A DNA stretch of 21,295 nucleotides from JACPDH01 sp051305935 (GCA_051305935.1 JBPPMG010000127.1:1-21295), one strand, 5' to 3'. Counted from the first letter of the stretch, positions 5,084-14,394 are shown. The notes: generated by a model not told the origin, from the sequence alone. A program made the numbers and translations.

Positions 5084-7825
5084 TCATCTCGCCCTCGTCG
5101 TTCCGCCGCGCTCTTCGAGCAGCGCGCGAAACTCCGCCGGCGCCAGCGGCCTGCTGAACAGATAGCCCTGCATGAGATCGCATCCTGCGTCGATGAGAAA
5201 GTCGCGCTGCCCTTCGGTCTCCACTCCCTCGGCCACCGTCTGCAGCCGCAGATTCTTCGCGAGCCCGATGATGCCGAGCACGATCGCCGCGCTGTCGGGT
5301 TGATAGACGACGTCGTGCACGAAGGAGCCATCGATCTTGAGCTGGTCGATCGGGAACTTCCGAAGGTAGGCGAGAGAGGAGTAGCCGGTGCCGAAGTCGT
5401 CGACCGAAAGGCCGACGCCGAGCGTTTTCAGCTCCGCCAGAACGCCTTCGGCCTCCTCGGCGTTCTCCATCACCGCGCTCTCGGTGATTTCCAGCATCAA
5501 CAGGCGAGGCGGCAAGCCGCTCTCTTCGAGGCAGCGGCGGACGATTTCCAGCAGGTTGCGGTCGCGGAACTGTCGCGCCGACAGATTGACCCCGACCCTC
5601 AGTTCCCGGCCGCCCTGCTGCCAGAGTCGCGCCTGCCTGCACGCGGCGCGCAGCACCCACTCGCCGATCGCGACGATCAGCCCGGTCTCTTCGGCGAGCG
5701 GGATGAACGCCGAGGGCGAAATCAAGCTGCCGTCGCCGTCGCGCCAGCGGACGAGAGCCTCGACGTCGGCGATGGTGCTGCCGTCGGGGCCGACGAGAGG
5801 CTGAAAGTGGAGCAGAAGCTCCTCGCGGGTAAGCGCGTACCGCAGTTTCTCCTCCAACTCGAGGCGGCGCATCGCCGCCTCGTTCATGTCGGCTGTGTAG
5901 AAGCGGAACGTGTTGCGGCCCGCCTGCTTCGCCCTGTACATCGCGGCGTCGGCGTTGCGGAGAAGCGTGTCGTAGTCGTCACCGTCCTGGGGAAATACGC
6001 TCAGCCCGATGCTGGCCGTGAGCTGGAACTCGCGGCCCGCGACGGGTACCGGCCGATCGATCGCGCGGAGGATCCGGTTGGACATGAGAGGGACGTACTG
6101 CAGGGTCTCGAGGTCCGAGAGGACGACGACGAACTCGTCGCCGCCGAGTCGGGCGAGCGTGTCCTGCTCGCGCACGCAACCGGCGATGCGCTCGGCGACG
6201 GCGCGCAGGATGGCGTCACCGACTCCGTGCCCGAGGCTGTCGTTGATGCGTTTGAAATCGTCGACGTCGAGATAGAGCAGCGCCACGGAGCGGCCGTGAC
6301 GCGCGGCGGAAGCGATCGCCTGACCCGTCCGGTCGCGAAGCAGGTTTCGGCTGGCGAGACCAGTAAGCGCGTCCTGATTGTTCTGGCGCTCGAGTTGCTC
6401 CTCGTACTGCATGCGATCGGTGATGTCGTTGATGATGCCGACGAAATGCGTCGCACTCCCGGAGGCGTCGCGGACCGGAGCGATCGAAAGCTCGCTCCAG
6501 AACAGGCCGCCGTCCTTTCGATAGTTGCGAAGCACCGCCTGGCCTTCGCGCTGCTCGCGGATCGCCTCGTTGATCTCGCTCGCGCCGAACTGCTCGAGGT
6601 CGTTCCCCATCAGAAAGCTCGGGCTGCGCCCGATCGCCTCCGATGCCGAATAGCCCGTGATCCGCTCGAATGCAGGATTGACGTAGGTGATCGGATTCCG
6701 TCCCTGCGAGTGGTCGGTGATCATGATGCCGTTCGCCGACGCCTCCATCGCGCGGCCGTTGAGTCGTACTGCTTCCATGCTCGCGCGGAGCCGCTCTTCC
6801 TTCTCGAAGTTCTCGAGCGCGAACGAGACGTCGTTCGCCATCTCGATCACGAGGTCGCGGAGACTCTCGTCGAAGTAGTGCTTCTCGCCGGAGAAGAGGG
6901 TCAGGGCCCCGACGGTCTTCTCGCCGAGGCGCAGCGGAAGCGCGATGGCGGAGCGCAGACCCAGTACTTCGAGCAGCTCCCTGATCGGCGCCAGCGCCGG
7001 CTCCGCGTCGAGGTCGTTGCAGAGGTAGATGCGATTTTCGCCGACGGCGAACTCCACCGGAGTTCGCCGCGGTCCGTGGATCCTGAAGGGCCGAACGGCG
7101 GCGAACCAGCCTTCCAGTTCGCCGTGCGACGCGACGGGCACGATCTCGCCGCCCCGCTCGTCGATCATCCCGATCCACGCCACCTTCAGGCCGCCGCGCT
7201 CGACGGCGATGTGGCAGACCCTCGCGAAGAGCGCCTCGCGGTCGCTCATGTGAACGATCGCCTGGTTGGTCTCGCTCAGCGCGCCGTAGAGCCTGTTGAG
7301 GCGCCTGATGTGCACTTCGGACTCCGCCAGCTCGGCGACGCGCTGCTCGAGCTGCGCGCTCTTCTGCTCCAGTTTCCTGACGAGCACCTCGTTGTAGAGC
7401 TTCGTGGCGACGTCGTCGCTCACCGCGGGCGCGCGGGGAGTGAGCCCGCTGCTGCCGGCGGTCTCCAGCACTTCGTGCACCCGCCGCATGAAGACGTCGG
7501 GCTCGGCCGGCTTGACGATGAATGCGTCGGCGCCGAGATCGAGTGCGAGCTTCTCGTCCTTCGGGTCGGTGTAGGTCGCCGTATAGATGACGAACGGGAC
7601 GTCGCGCAGGGCTGCGTCGCCCTTCCACTCTCGCAACAGCGTGTAGCCGTCCATCACCGGCATGAGCAGATCGCTGATGACGAGCGCCGGCTTCTCGCGT
7701 CGCGCCTTCTCGAGCGCTTCGACTCCGTGGAAGGCTTCCTCGACCTCGAACCCATGCGCCTCGAGCAGGGCTCGAAGCAAGTACAGGTTCTCGACCCTGT
7801 CATCGACGACCAGCGCGCGCCTCAT
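5084..7825 (-). CDS. REC-GAF-PAS-GGDEF-EAL cyclic-di-GMP signalling protein
   Basis: The 913-residue protein has five domains in order: receiver (1-120; phospho-acceptor Asp52, Lys105), a coiled linker (140-180), GAF (about 185-340), PAS (about 352-475), GGDEF (about 485-640) and EAL (about 655-905). Both output domains look active. GGDEF is intact at 561-565, with an RxxD inhibitory site (R552-D555) five residues upstream. The EAL domain keeps EALVRW (689-694), ITES, DDFGTGYSSL (809-818), KIDGSFV, AEGVET and GCDLMQGYLF. It could therefore both make and degrade c-di-GMP, with the balance set by receiver phosphorylation and GAF/PAS ligands. The start is the ATG that overlaps the stop of the upstream receiver gene (ATGA, 7822-7825). 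The longer in-frame extension to 8257 runs through that gene and is rejected. Confidence 0.95.
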   Translation of the reverse strand: MRRALVVDDRVENLYLLRALLEAHGFEVEEAFHGVEALEKARREKPALVISDLLMPVMDGYTLLREWKGDAALRDVPFVIYTATYTDPKDEKLALDLGADAFIVKPAEPDVFMRRVHEVLETAGSSGLTPRAPAVSDDVATKLYNEVLVRKLEQKSAQLEQRVAELAESEVHIRRLNRLYGALSETNQAIVHMSDREALFARVCHIAVERGGLKVAWIGMIDERGGEIVPVASHGELEGWFAAVRPFRIHGPRRTPVEFAVGENRIYLCNDLDAEPALAPIRELLEVLGLRSAIALPLRLGEKTVGALTLFSGEKHYFDESLRDLVIEMANDVSFALENFEKEERLRASMEAVRLNGRAMEASANGIMITDHSQGRNPITYVNPAFERITGYSASEAIGRSPSFLMGNDLEQFGASEINEAIREQREGQAVLRNYRKDGGLFWSELSIAPVRDASGSATHFVGIINDITDRMQYEEQLERQNNQDALTGLASRNLLRDRTGQAIASAARHGRSVALLYLDVDDFKRINDSLGHGVGDAILRAVAERIAGCVREQDTLARLGGDEFVVVLSDLETLQYVPLMSNRILRAIDRPVPVAGREFQLTASIGLSVFPQDGDDYDTLLRNADAAMYRAKQAGRNTFRFYTADMNEAAMRRLELEEKLRYALTREELLLHFQPLVGPDGSTIADVEALVRWRDGDGSLISPSAFIPLAEETGLIVAIGEWVLRAACRQARLWQQGGRELRVGVNLSARQFRDRNLLEIVRRCLEESGLPPRLLMLEITESAVMENAEEAEGVLAELKTLGVGLSVDDFGTGYSSLAYLRKFPIDQLKIDGSFVHDVVYQPDSAAIVLGIIGLAKNLRLQTVAEGVETEGQRDFLIDAGCDLMQGYLFSRPLAPAEFRALLEERGGTTRAR

Positions 7826-8196
7826 GGAGATTGCCTCACGAACGCCTCGACCTGGCCGGCAAAGGTTTCCGGATCGATCGGTTTTTCGAGGTAGCCGTTG
7901 CAGCCTGCCTCGAGACAGCGCTCGCGATCGCCTGCCATGGCGTACGAGGTTACGGCGACGACCGGGACGGCGTCCAGTCTCGGATTGGCGCGCAGCGCGC
8001 GCGCCACCGCGTAACCGTCCATCCCCGGCAGTTGCACGTCGAGCAGGATCAGCACCGGGTCGGCCTCTCCCGCGAGCGCCAGACCGCTCGGCCCGTCGAT
8101 CGCGTGAACGACTTCCCAGCCGCGGGACTGGAGGATGTAGCTGACGAGGTAACGGTTCTGCTCGTTGTCCTCGATCAGCACGATGCGCCTGTTCAT
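7822..8196 (-). CDS. Single-domain response regulator (CheY-like receiver)
   Basis: The 124-residue protein is one receiver domain without an output domain. The acidic pair is in the LIEDN segment (Glu9, Asp10), the phospho-acceptor is Asp53 in LILLDVQLPGMDGY, a Thr/Ser switch lies in AVTSYA, and the conserved lysine is Lys105 in YLEKP. It is joined by ATGA overlaps to the sensor kinase upstream (8193-8196) and the GGDEF/EAL protein downstream (7822-7825), giving stoichiometric expression. It may act as a phosphate shuttle or sink between the kinase and the receiver of the larger protein, or as an adaptor. Which receiver the kinase prefers cannot be read from sequence. Confidence 0.95.
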   Translation of the reverse strand: MNRRIVLIEDNEQNRYLVSYILQSRGWEVVHAIDGPSGLALAGEADPVLILLDVQLPGMDGYAVARALRANPRLDAVPVVAVTSYAMAGDRERCLEAGCNGYLEKPIDPETFAGQVEAFVRQSP

Positions 8197-10460
8197 GTCC
8201 CCTCCACTCCCTCGGGCGAATGTGTCGGCAGGACCACCGTGAACACGCTTCCCTCACCCCAGCGACTCTCGGCCGTGATGCGCCCGCCCATCAACGCCAC
8301 GAGGCGGCGGCAGATCGCGAGCCCGAGGCCGGTTCCCTCGTGCTTGCGCGAGATCGTCGAGTCGATCTGGCGGAAGGGGCGGAAGAGCTGGGACATCTCC
8401 TCCGGCTTGATGCCGATGCCGGTGTCGCTCACGCGCAGGCGCACGGCGCGCTCCGCGACGGCCCCGTCTTCGCCGAGACTCTCGGTCACCGGATCGACGC
8501 GCAGAGCGATCGAGCCGGTCTCCGTGAACTTGATGGCGTTGCCGAGAAGGTTGAGCAGCACCTGCTCGACGCGTCGCGCGTCGCCGACCATCCCGCCGAC
8601 CCCTTCGCCGCCATCGATCGAGAGTGACAGCCCCTTCCTCTCCGCGAGCGGGCCGACGATGGCGGCGACCTTCCGGATCGAAGCGGGGAGGTCGAACGGA
8701 TCCGTGGCGACGGTGAGCTCGCCTGCCTCGATCTTCGAGATGTCGAGCACGTCGTTGATCAGCGCCAGCAGATGCTTCGCGCTCTCGCGCACCATGTTTA
8801 GCTGCTTCTTCTGCTCGGCGTTGAGCGGCCCGGCGAGCTCCTGGGAGACGATCCCCGTGAAGCCGATGATCGAGTTGAGCGGCGTGCGCAGCTCGTGGGA
8901 CATCGTGGCGAGGAACGCGGACTTGAGGCGGTCGGCCGACTCGGCCGCGTGCATCGCATCGGCCAGCTCGCGCGTACGTTCCTCCACGCGCTCTTCCAGC
9001 TCCTCCGCGTGCTCGCGCGCCTGCGCATAGAGCCTCGCGTTCTCCATCGCCAGCGCGACCGGGACGCAGAGCTCCTCGACGAGGTCGACGTGGCGGGGCG
9101 AGGGCGCTTCGCTCCTCCGCGAGAAGATGCAGAGCAGGCCGACGATCAGGCCTTGCGCCTCGAGCGGGAAGCGCGCGCACCATCGCAGCGCGGGGTCGTC
9201 CACGCCCGTGCAGGAAGGTGACGTGGCATCGAATGCGACGCGCAGCACCGCAGGCCGCCTGCCCATCGCCACGATCTCCGCGATCTCGGGACAGGTCGCG
9301 TCGCGGAGTGGGCCGGTGTCCGTTCCTCCGTTCGACTCGCTCCAGCCGTGAACGCGCACGGCGACGCGAAACTGCTCGAACTGCGGATCGCGCACGCAGA
9401 CCATCCCGTAGTCGCAGCCGGTCAGTTCGAGCGCTCCGCGGGTTGCCTCCTCGAGTACGGTGCGAAGGTCGAGGCTCGAACCGGTCGCGCGGAGCGTGCG
9501 GTTGAAGATCGCGAGCTGCTCGTTGCGGTGACGGATGATCGCGGTGCGCGCGGTGACTTCGCGCCGGAGCACGATCAGCCAGGTCGCTGCGACGGCGAGC
9601 AGGAGCGCGCCGCCTAACAGTGCGAACCTGGGCCAGCGAGGGGTCGCCGGGCGCACCTCGTCGGTGGTCCAGTCGTGCATCGATCGGTAGTAAACCGAGG
9701 ATGAGTCTGCTTTGTAGGCGACGAGCCGGCGGTCGATCGCGTCGAGCAAGGCAAGGTTTCCGTTCTTCGGCGCGGAGAAGTACACGCGTGACGGCGCGAA
9801 GATCACCGCCGTGTCCTCGAGGCCGGCGGCCGCGGCGTGGCGCGCGCCATAGAAGCGATTCGTGATCACGGCGTCGGCACGGGTCTCCGCCACCGCGACG
9901 AAGGCGGCGGCGAGATCGGGCAGCGGCACGAGCGTCACGCCGAAGCCGAAAGAGTCGACCATCTGGCGAAAAATGTCCTGCTGCACCGAGCCTTCGAGCA
10001 CAGCGACACGGCGTCCGTCGAGGTCGGGGAGGGAGCGGATTCCGCTGCCGCGCCGCACGTAGACCTGGTTCCAGCTCGACAGCACCGGCTCGCGATGGAA
10101 CGCGAAATCCTGCTCGCGCTCCGGCGTGCGCGCGACGTCGAGCATGAGATCGATCTCGCCGGTCGAAAGCCGCGCGAGCCCTTCGCTCCACGTTCCAGGG
10201 ACGTATTGGAGCGTCCAGCCTTCCGCCTCGGCGACCGCCTCGATCAGATCGATGAAGATTCCCTCCGGCTTGCCGGTTTGGCCGATGCCGACCTTCGGGC
10301 TGTTCTCGTAGAGGCCGACGCGCACCAGTCGATCGGCGCCGAGCGAAGGAGCGACGACGAGCGCCCCAAACAGGCAGAGGAGGAGGGCGAGCCACGGAGC
10401 GCGGTCGAACGAGGCCGGTTTCCGGACACGCCGGCCGATGCTCGAGCAGTTCGCAGTCAT
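8193..10460 (-). CDS. Sensor histidine kinase with periplasmic solute-binding domain, GAF, HisKA and HATPase domains
   Basis: Numbering is from the ATG at 10460 (755 residues). A signal or anchor segment lies at about 22-42. It is followed by a periplasmic family-3 solute-binding domain (about 45-265), one TM helix (about 279-298), a GAF domain (about 325-475), a coiled helix rich in Glu/Arg (475-510), a HisKA domain with His522 in SHELRTPLNS, and an HATPase domain. The HATPase domain has an N-box (LLNLLGNAIKF), G1 DTGIGI at about 679 and G2 GTGLGL at 709-714. The solute-binding module suggests direct sensing of a small polar ligand such as an amino acid, as in BvgS-type Venus-flytrap kinases. 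The downstream operon (single receiver, then the c-di-GMP enzyme) gives the likely output. An alternative GTG start at 10478 adds six residues; neither start has a convincing ribosome-binding site. Confidence 0.93.
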   Translation of the reverse strand: MTANCSSIGRRVRKPASFDRAPWLALLLCLFGALVVAPSLGADRLVRVGLYENSPKVGIGQTGKPEGIFIDLIEAVAEAEGWTLQYVPGTWSEGLARLSTGEIDLMLDVARTPEREQDFAFHREPVLSSWNQVYVRRGSGIRSLPDLDGRRVAVLEGSVQQDIFRQMVDSFGFGVTLVPLPDLAAAFVAVAETRADAVITNRFYGARHAAAAGLEDTAVIFAPSRVYFSAPKNGNLALLDAIDRRLVAYKADSSSVYYRSMHDWTTDEVRPATPRWPRFALLGGALLLAVAATWLIVLRREVTARTAIIRHRNEQLAIFNRTLRATGSSLDLRTVLEEATRGALELTGCDYGMVCVRDPQFEQFRVAVRVHGWSESNGGTDTGPLRDATCPEIAEIVAMGRRPAVLRVAFDATSPSCTGVDDPALRWCARFPLEAQGLIVGLLCIFSRRSEAPSPRHVDLVEELCVPVALAMENARLYAQAREHAEELEERVEERTRELADAMHAAESADRLKSAFLATMSHELRTPLNSIIGFTGIVSQELAGPLNAEQKKQLNMVRESAKHLLALINDVLDISKIEAGELTVATDPFDLPASIRKVAAIVGPLAERKGLSLSIDGGEGVGGMVGDARRVEQVLLNLLGNAIKFTETGSIALRVDPVTESLGEDGAVAERAVRLRVSDTGIGIKPEEMSQLFRPFRQIDSTISRKHEGTGLGLAICRRLVALMGGRITAESRWGEGSVFTVVLPTHSPEGVEGT

Positions 10461-10665
10461 GAGTGGGTCGCGTCGCACTGCGCCGTCTCGTCCCCGCCTC
10501 GGAGTACCGCCACCCGATTCGCGTTCGTGAGGCTCCGCGCCGCTCGTCGTCTATTCTGGAGACTTCTTCGCGGGGAGTCCATCGGCTGCCGAAGTTGGCG
10601 GTTCCGCAACTGATTTCGTCCGCCGGTAGAGTTAGGATTTTCGGAACGAGCAAGAGGGGAGCACG

Positions 10666-11130
10666 ATGAAGGTCATTCAATTCGCAATGATGGTTGCATT
10701 GTTCGCCGCGCAGGTCTCGTTCGCGCAGGAGAAGGCGGCGGCTCCGCCCTTCGATGAGGCGTTGGCGACGAGGCTGGGTGCGGACGAGTACGGGATGAAG
10801 AAATACGTGCTCGTGATTCTGAAAACCGGCCCGAACAAGATGGCCGCGGGGCCGGAGCGCGACGAGATGTTTCGCGGTCATTTCGCGAACATGAAGCGGT
10901 TGTCCGAGGAGGGGAAGCTGGCGCTGGCGGGTCCTCTCGACGGCGTGGACGGTTGGCGCGGGCTGTTCATCCTCGCGGTGGAAGACATAGAAGAGGCGAA
11001 GAAGCTGGCGGCGACCGACCCCGTGATCATCAACGGCGAGATGGTCGCCGAGTACCACAAGTACTACGGCTCCGCCGCGCTGATGCTCGTGCGCGAGACG
11101 CACGACAAGCTCGCGAAGAAGCAGTTCTGA
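10666..11130 (+). CDS. Secreted YciI-like (YCII-related domain) protein
   Basis: The 154-residue protein begins with a clear signal peptide (MKVIQFAMMVALFAAQVSFA, cleavage near residue 20). A small alpha/beta domain follows and resembles the YCII fold: a strand KKYVLVILKTGP (45-56), FRGHFANMKRLSEEGKLALA with His72, then AGPLDG (88-93), and a second strand WRGLFILAVED. YCII proteins are dimeric ferredoxin-like folds, mostly cytosolic and of poorly known function, so export is notable. A strong AGGGGAG ribosome-binding site lies a few bases before the ATG. It is transcribed divergently from the sensor-kinase operon (10461-10665 between them) and convergently with the YdeI-like gene, 15 bases away. 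I infer an enzymatic or ligand-binding periplasmic role only loosely. Confidence 0.8.
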   Translation: MKVIQFAMMVALFAAQVSFAQEKAAAPPFDEALATRLGADEYGMKKYVLVILKTGPNKMAAGPERDEMFRGHFANMKRLSEEGKLALAGPLDGVDGWRGLFILAVEDIEEAKKLAATDPVIINGEMVAEYHKYYGSAALMLVRETHDKLAKKQF

Positions 11131-11145
11131 GGTCTGCCGGCCGCC

Positions 11146-11700
11146 TCAGACACGGCGTCCTGCGGCCGACGCCTCGATGACCTTGGCAAGGCGTGCCTCG
11201 CGAGTCTCAGGTCGCTTTGCGCTAGTGATGTACCAGGCGACCATGTGTCGATAGCTCGGAGGCTGCGATTCGAAGAACCTCCACGCCGGCTTGTTTTTCC
11301 TGAACGCGGCTGCCTGCGCCGGTTCCAGTTCCGCGCGCTTCACCTGCTCGTACGAGTAGGTGCGCGACTTCTCCTCGTTCCGGCGGGCGAACGTTGCGAG
11401 TCCGGCCTCGGTCATGCGCCCGGCCGCCTGCAGGGCGCGCACCTTGTCGATGTTGATGGCGCTCCAGATCGAAGCGGCCCTCCGAGGAGTGAAGCGAATC
11501 GTGTAGGAGACGTCGTCGATGCGAGCTCGCACCCCGTCGATCCACCCGAAGCAGAGCGCCTCGTCGACCGACTCCGGCCAGGTCAGGCTGGAGCGTCCGC
11601 TCCCGCGCTTGTAGAAACCGACGACGAGCTCAGTCTCGGTCTTGCCGTGCCGCTCGAGCCAGCGACGGAACTTCTCGGCTGTTTCGAAGAAGGTGGGCAT
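11146..11700 (-). CDS. YdeI/OmpD-associated family protein
   Basis: The 184-residue protein matches the YdeI family (COG4430), small cytosolic proteins often annotated as bacteriocin-protection proteins. Typical features seen are the N-terminal FRRWLERHG helix (11-19), the signature LTWPESVDEALCFGWIDGV (39-57) followed by YTIRFTPRRAASIWSAIN (66-83), and a C-terminal segment WRFFESQPPSYRHMVAWYI ending in a basic RR-rich tail. Length agrees with the family. The molecular role is not established; in enterobacteria, links to antimicrobial-peptide and stress tolerance have been reported. The gene stands alone and its upstream region (11701-11857) is shared with the divergent peptidase gene. Confidence 0.88.
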   Translation of the reverse strand: MPTFFETAEKFRRWLERHGKTETELVVGFYKRGSGRSSLTWPESVDEALCFGWIDGVRARIDDVSYTIRFTPRRAASIWSAINIDKVRALQAAGRMTEAGLATFARRNEEKSRTYSYEQVKRAELEPAQAAAFRKNKPAWRFFESQPPSYRHMVAWYITSAKRPETREARLAKVIEASAAGRRV

Positions 11701-11857
11701 GGCTTCGATCGAGGTGGGACGCCGAAGTGCGCCGCTCCAAGCGGTGCGGACGCTCTCGCGCCGATTCTACCAGCCCGCGACAACCATCACGCGAGGGTTT
11801 CGCGACTTGTGCTATACAACGCGCCGGACTCGAATCCAGCCTCACTAAGGAACCTCC

Positions 11858-14242
11858 ATGCGTCGCATCTTCCCGCTCATTCTGTGTTTGATTGCAGGCG
11901 GTATGTCTGCCGAAACCGACCCCACCTACGTCGCGCTTCGTGCGGCGAAGCCGGATGGTCGAACGATCGTACTCACGAATTTCACGTTCGATCGCGACGT
12001 CCTGCGCTTCACGTTGAATGGGACATTGCACCTGCTCGCGCCTGTCGAGGATAAGACTGCCGGCGCGGTGTTCGTAGGGCAGGGCTCGTACGAACTCAAA
12101 CCTGCGACTCCGCAGGAGCAACGGCAGCTGGCGATCAACTCGGGTGACGACAAACTCGAGACCCTCTCCGACCAGTTCGATTCCGCGATCTTTCTCGGCG
12201 GGGCGTTGATCGCGGCTGCTCAGGAGCCCGGTGCTCCAGTGGCGGGGACTCCGACTCCAGTGGCGACCGACCTATGGGGCGCATACCTGCGGGACCAGCG
12301 GGAGGGCTTTCATTGGAACGTCCACATCCGGCTTCTGCAGGAGATACTCAACGGCGAGAGCGATCCTTTCTTCCTCGCATGGGTGAACGGAAAGAAGATC
12401 CCGTCCGCCATCCTGTCGGTCGATCCGCTCGACGACGAGCAGACCACCCTCATCGTGCTTGACGCCAACAAGGGCGGCCTCTGGTACTCGAGCCGTCTGA
12501 AGCGCGACATCGAGCGCGGTGAGCCAGCGCTCAGGCTTCCGCCCGTCGATCCTTCACACTATCTGATCGACGTCACGATCAAGGGTGACGAGCTTTCGGC
12601 CACGACGACGATGACGTTTACGCCGAACACGAGTCTTCGTGTCCTTCCCATCAATCTCTTCCGCAAGCTCCGGGTCTCCGCGGCTGAGTGGGCACTCGCA
12701 GCCGACGCTCCTGCCTGGTCCCCGCTCCCGCTCGTCCAGGAGGCGGAGAACGAAGACGCCAGCCGGGCCGTGGTCTTTCCGGCGCCCTTGCAGATCGGGC
12801 AGACGTACCTGCTGCGCATGACGTATGCGGGGAGGGAAGTCCTCGAAAACGCCGGCGACGGAAACTACGCGGTTGGTGCGCGTACGAGTTGGTACCCGAA
12901 CGTCGCCGTGTTCGACGATCTCGCGCAGTATGAACTGCGTTTCCGGCACCCCCAGAAGATGCAGGTCGTGGCGGTGGGCAGCGAGGCCAGCAACACGGTC
13001 GAGGGGAACGATCGAGTCGCCGTATGGAAGACGGCGAACCCGATTCGGGTCGCGGGCTTCAACTACGGCAAGTTCAAGAAGCTGCGGCAGTCCGATAAGG
13101 ACAGCGGCATGACGGTGGAGGTCTACACGAACCCGGGCACGCCCGACATCGTGCGCGACATCAATCGAGTGCTCGCGGCTCAAGGGGAAGGGGGCGAGTT
13201 CGGGTTGATGGGAGAGCACGTCCAGGTCGACACGGCGAGCCTCGCCCAGGCGGCGTTGGCGGACGGGATCAACACCGCGCGCACCGGGAACTTCTACTTC
13301 GGGCCGCTCTCGGAATCGCGCATCGCCATCACACAACAATCCCAGTGGAACTCGGGGCAGTCGTGGCCTTCGCTGATCTACCTCCCATACGTTGCGTTCC
13401 TCACCGGCACACAGAGAAACACGCTCGGCCTGAATCAGATGAAGGATTTCGTCGACAGTGTCGGGCCACACGAGTTTGCCCATCAGTGGTGGGGCCATCA
13501 GATCGGGTGGAGAACGTACCGCGATCAATGGCTTTCCGAAGGATTCGCGGAGTTCACGGCTGCGCTCGTCCTGCAGCAGTCGGGTGGATGGCCGGTCTAC
13601 GACAATTTCTTCGAGAAAGCGCGACGAAACATCCTCGAGAAGCCACGCGCCGCGACGATCTCCAATGACCAGGCTGGTCCGATCACGCAGGGCTACCGCT
13701 TGTCCACCTGGCGGAACCTCGACGCCTACGGCGCCATCGTCTACTCGAAGGGTGCCTACGTCGTTCACATGCTGCGCATGCAGATGCAGGATCCGAAGAA
13801 TGGCGATGCCGCATTCATTGCGATGATGAAGGAATTCGCCGCCACGTACGCTGGCAGCAACGCGTCGACGGCCGATTTCAAGCGGATCGTCGAAAAGCAT
13901 GCGACCCCTGGTCTCAAGCTCACCAAGGACGGGAAGCTCGACTGGTTCTTCAACCAATGGGTTCACGGCACCGCCATCCCGAAGTACGAATCGAAATTCG
14001 ACGTCCAGAGCCTTGGCGGCGGAAAGTACAAAGTGACCGGCTCGATTACACAATCCGAGGTGCCCGGCGACTTCGGTGTGGTCATGCCGATCTACGTCCA
14101 TTTCGACAAGAAGAGTCTCTCGCGTATGGCAACGACGCTCATCGTTGGGAACACCACGAAGCCAATCGAGTTCGAGATCGCCCTCCCGAAGAAGCCGCAG
14201 AAGATCACGATCAACGCGATGCACGACGTGCTGGCGCGGTGA
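11858..14242 (+). CDS. Secreted M1-family (gluzincin) zinc metallopeptidase
   Basis: The 794-residue protein has a signal peptide (residues 1-18, ending GGMSA), a large N-terminal region (20-250) of unrecognised fold, and an M1-type catalytic region (about 255-700). The zinc site is HEFAH (538-542) with the third ligand Glu561 in WLSEGFAEF, exactly the HExxH-X18-E spacing of M1/gluzincins. The candidate transition-state Tyr is Tyr629 in VYSKGAYVVHML. The canonical GxMEN exopeptidase motif is absent; at that place the chain reads WNSGQSWPSLIYLPYVAFL. A beta-rich C-terminal domain (700-794) follows. Start: ATG with an AAGGAA ribosome-binding site five bases upstream. It probably digests peptides outside the cytoplasm, but without GxMEN it may not be a simple aminopeptidase. 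A weak extended -10 candidate (TGCTATACA, 11810-11818) lies upstream. Confidence 0.93.
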   Translation: MRRIFPLILCLIAGGMSAETDPTYVALRAAKPDGRTIVLTNFTFDRDVLRFTLNGTLHLLAPVEDKTAGAVFVGQGSYELKPATPQEQRQLAINSGDDKLETLSDQFDSAIFLGGALIAAAQEPGAPVAGTPTPVATDLWGAYLRDQREGFHWNVHIRLLQEILNGESDPFFLAWVNGKKIPSAILSVDPLDDEQTTLIVLDANKGGLWYSSRLKRDIERGEPALRLPPVDPSHYLIDVTIKGDELSATTTMTFTPNTSLRVLPINLFRKLRVSAAEWALAADAPAWSPLPLVQEAENEDASRAVVFPAPLQIGQTYLLRMTYAGREVLENAGDGNYAVGARTSWYPNVAVFDDLAQYELRFRHPQKMQVVAVGSEASNTVEGNDRVAVWKTANPIRVAGFNYGKFKKLRQSDKDSGMTVEVYTNPGTPDIVRDINRVLAAQGEGGEFGLMGEHVQVDTASLAQAALADGINTARTGNFYFGPLSESRIAITQQSQWNSGQSWPSLIYLPYVAFLTGTQRNTLGLNQMKDFVDSVGPHEFAHQWWGHQIGWRTYRDQWLSEGFAEFTAALVLQQSGGWPVYDNFFEKARRNILEKPRAATISNDQAGPITQGYRLSTWRNLDAYGAIVYSKGAYVVHMLRMQMQDPKNGDAAFIAMMKEFAATYAGSNASTADFKRIVEKHATPGLKLTKDGKLDWFFNQWVHGTAIPKYESKFDVQSLGGGKYKVTGSITQSEVPGDFGVVMPIYVHFDKKSLSRMATTLIVGNTTKPIEFEIALPKKPQKITINAMHDVLAR

Positions 14243-14394
14243 CGCACTCACCCTGTCACTAGAGGTGGGGGACCGTCGAGCCCGCGGCTGGGAGCGAGGG
14301 CGGAGGGCAAACCCAACGGCCAACGGTGACCCATTGGCTGCCGCGATTCGCGACCGTTCGATCCCCGACGCGGGCGCGGGCGCCCATGCGACGA

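Noticed and set aside
4985..7894. Plus-strand 969-codon open frame opposite the GGDEF/EAL gene
   Set aside because: It lies antisense to a protein with five recognisable domains; its translation is rich in Arg, Asp, Glu and Val with no domain, a normal effect of GC-rich codon use.
7826..8257. N-terminal extension of the GGDEF/EAL protein through the receiver gene
   Set aside because: The extra residues are out-of-frame translation of the single-domain receiver; the ATG at 7825 begins a complete receiver domain and makes a perfect ATGA junction.
8254..11103. Minus-strand 949-codon open frame across the kinase and the YciI-like gene
   Set aside because: It overlaps the real kinase in another frame and runs antisense through the YciI-like gene; the translation is Arg-rich and has no domain.
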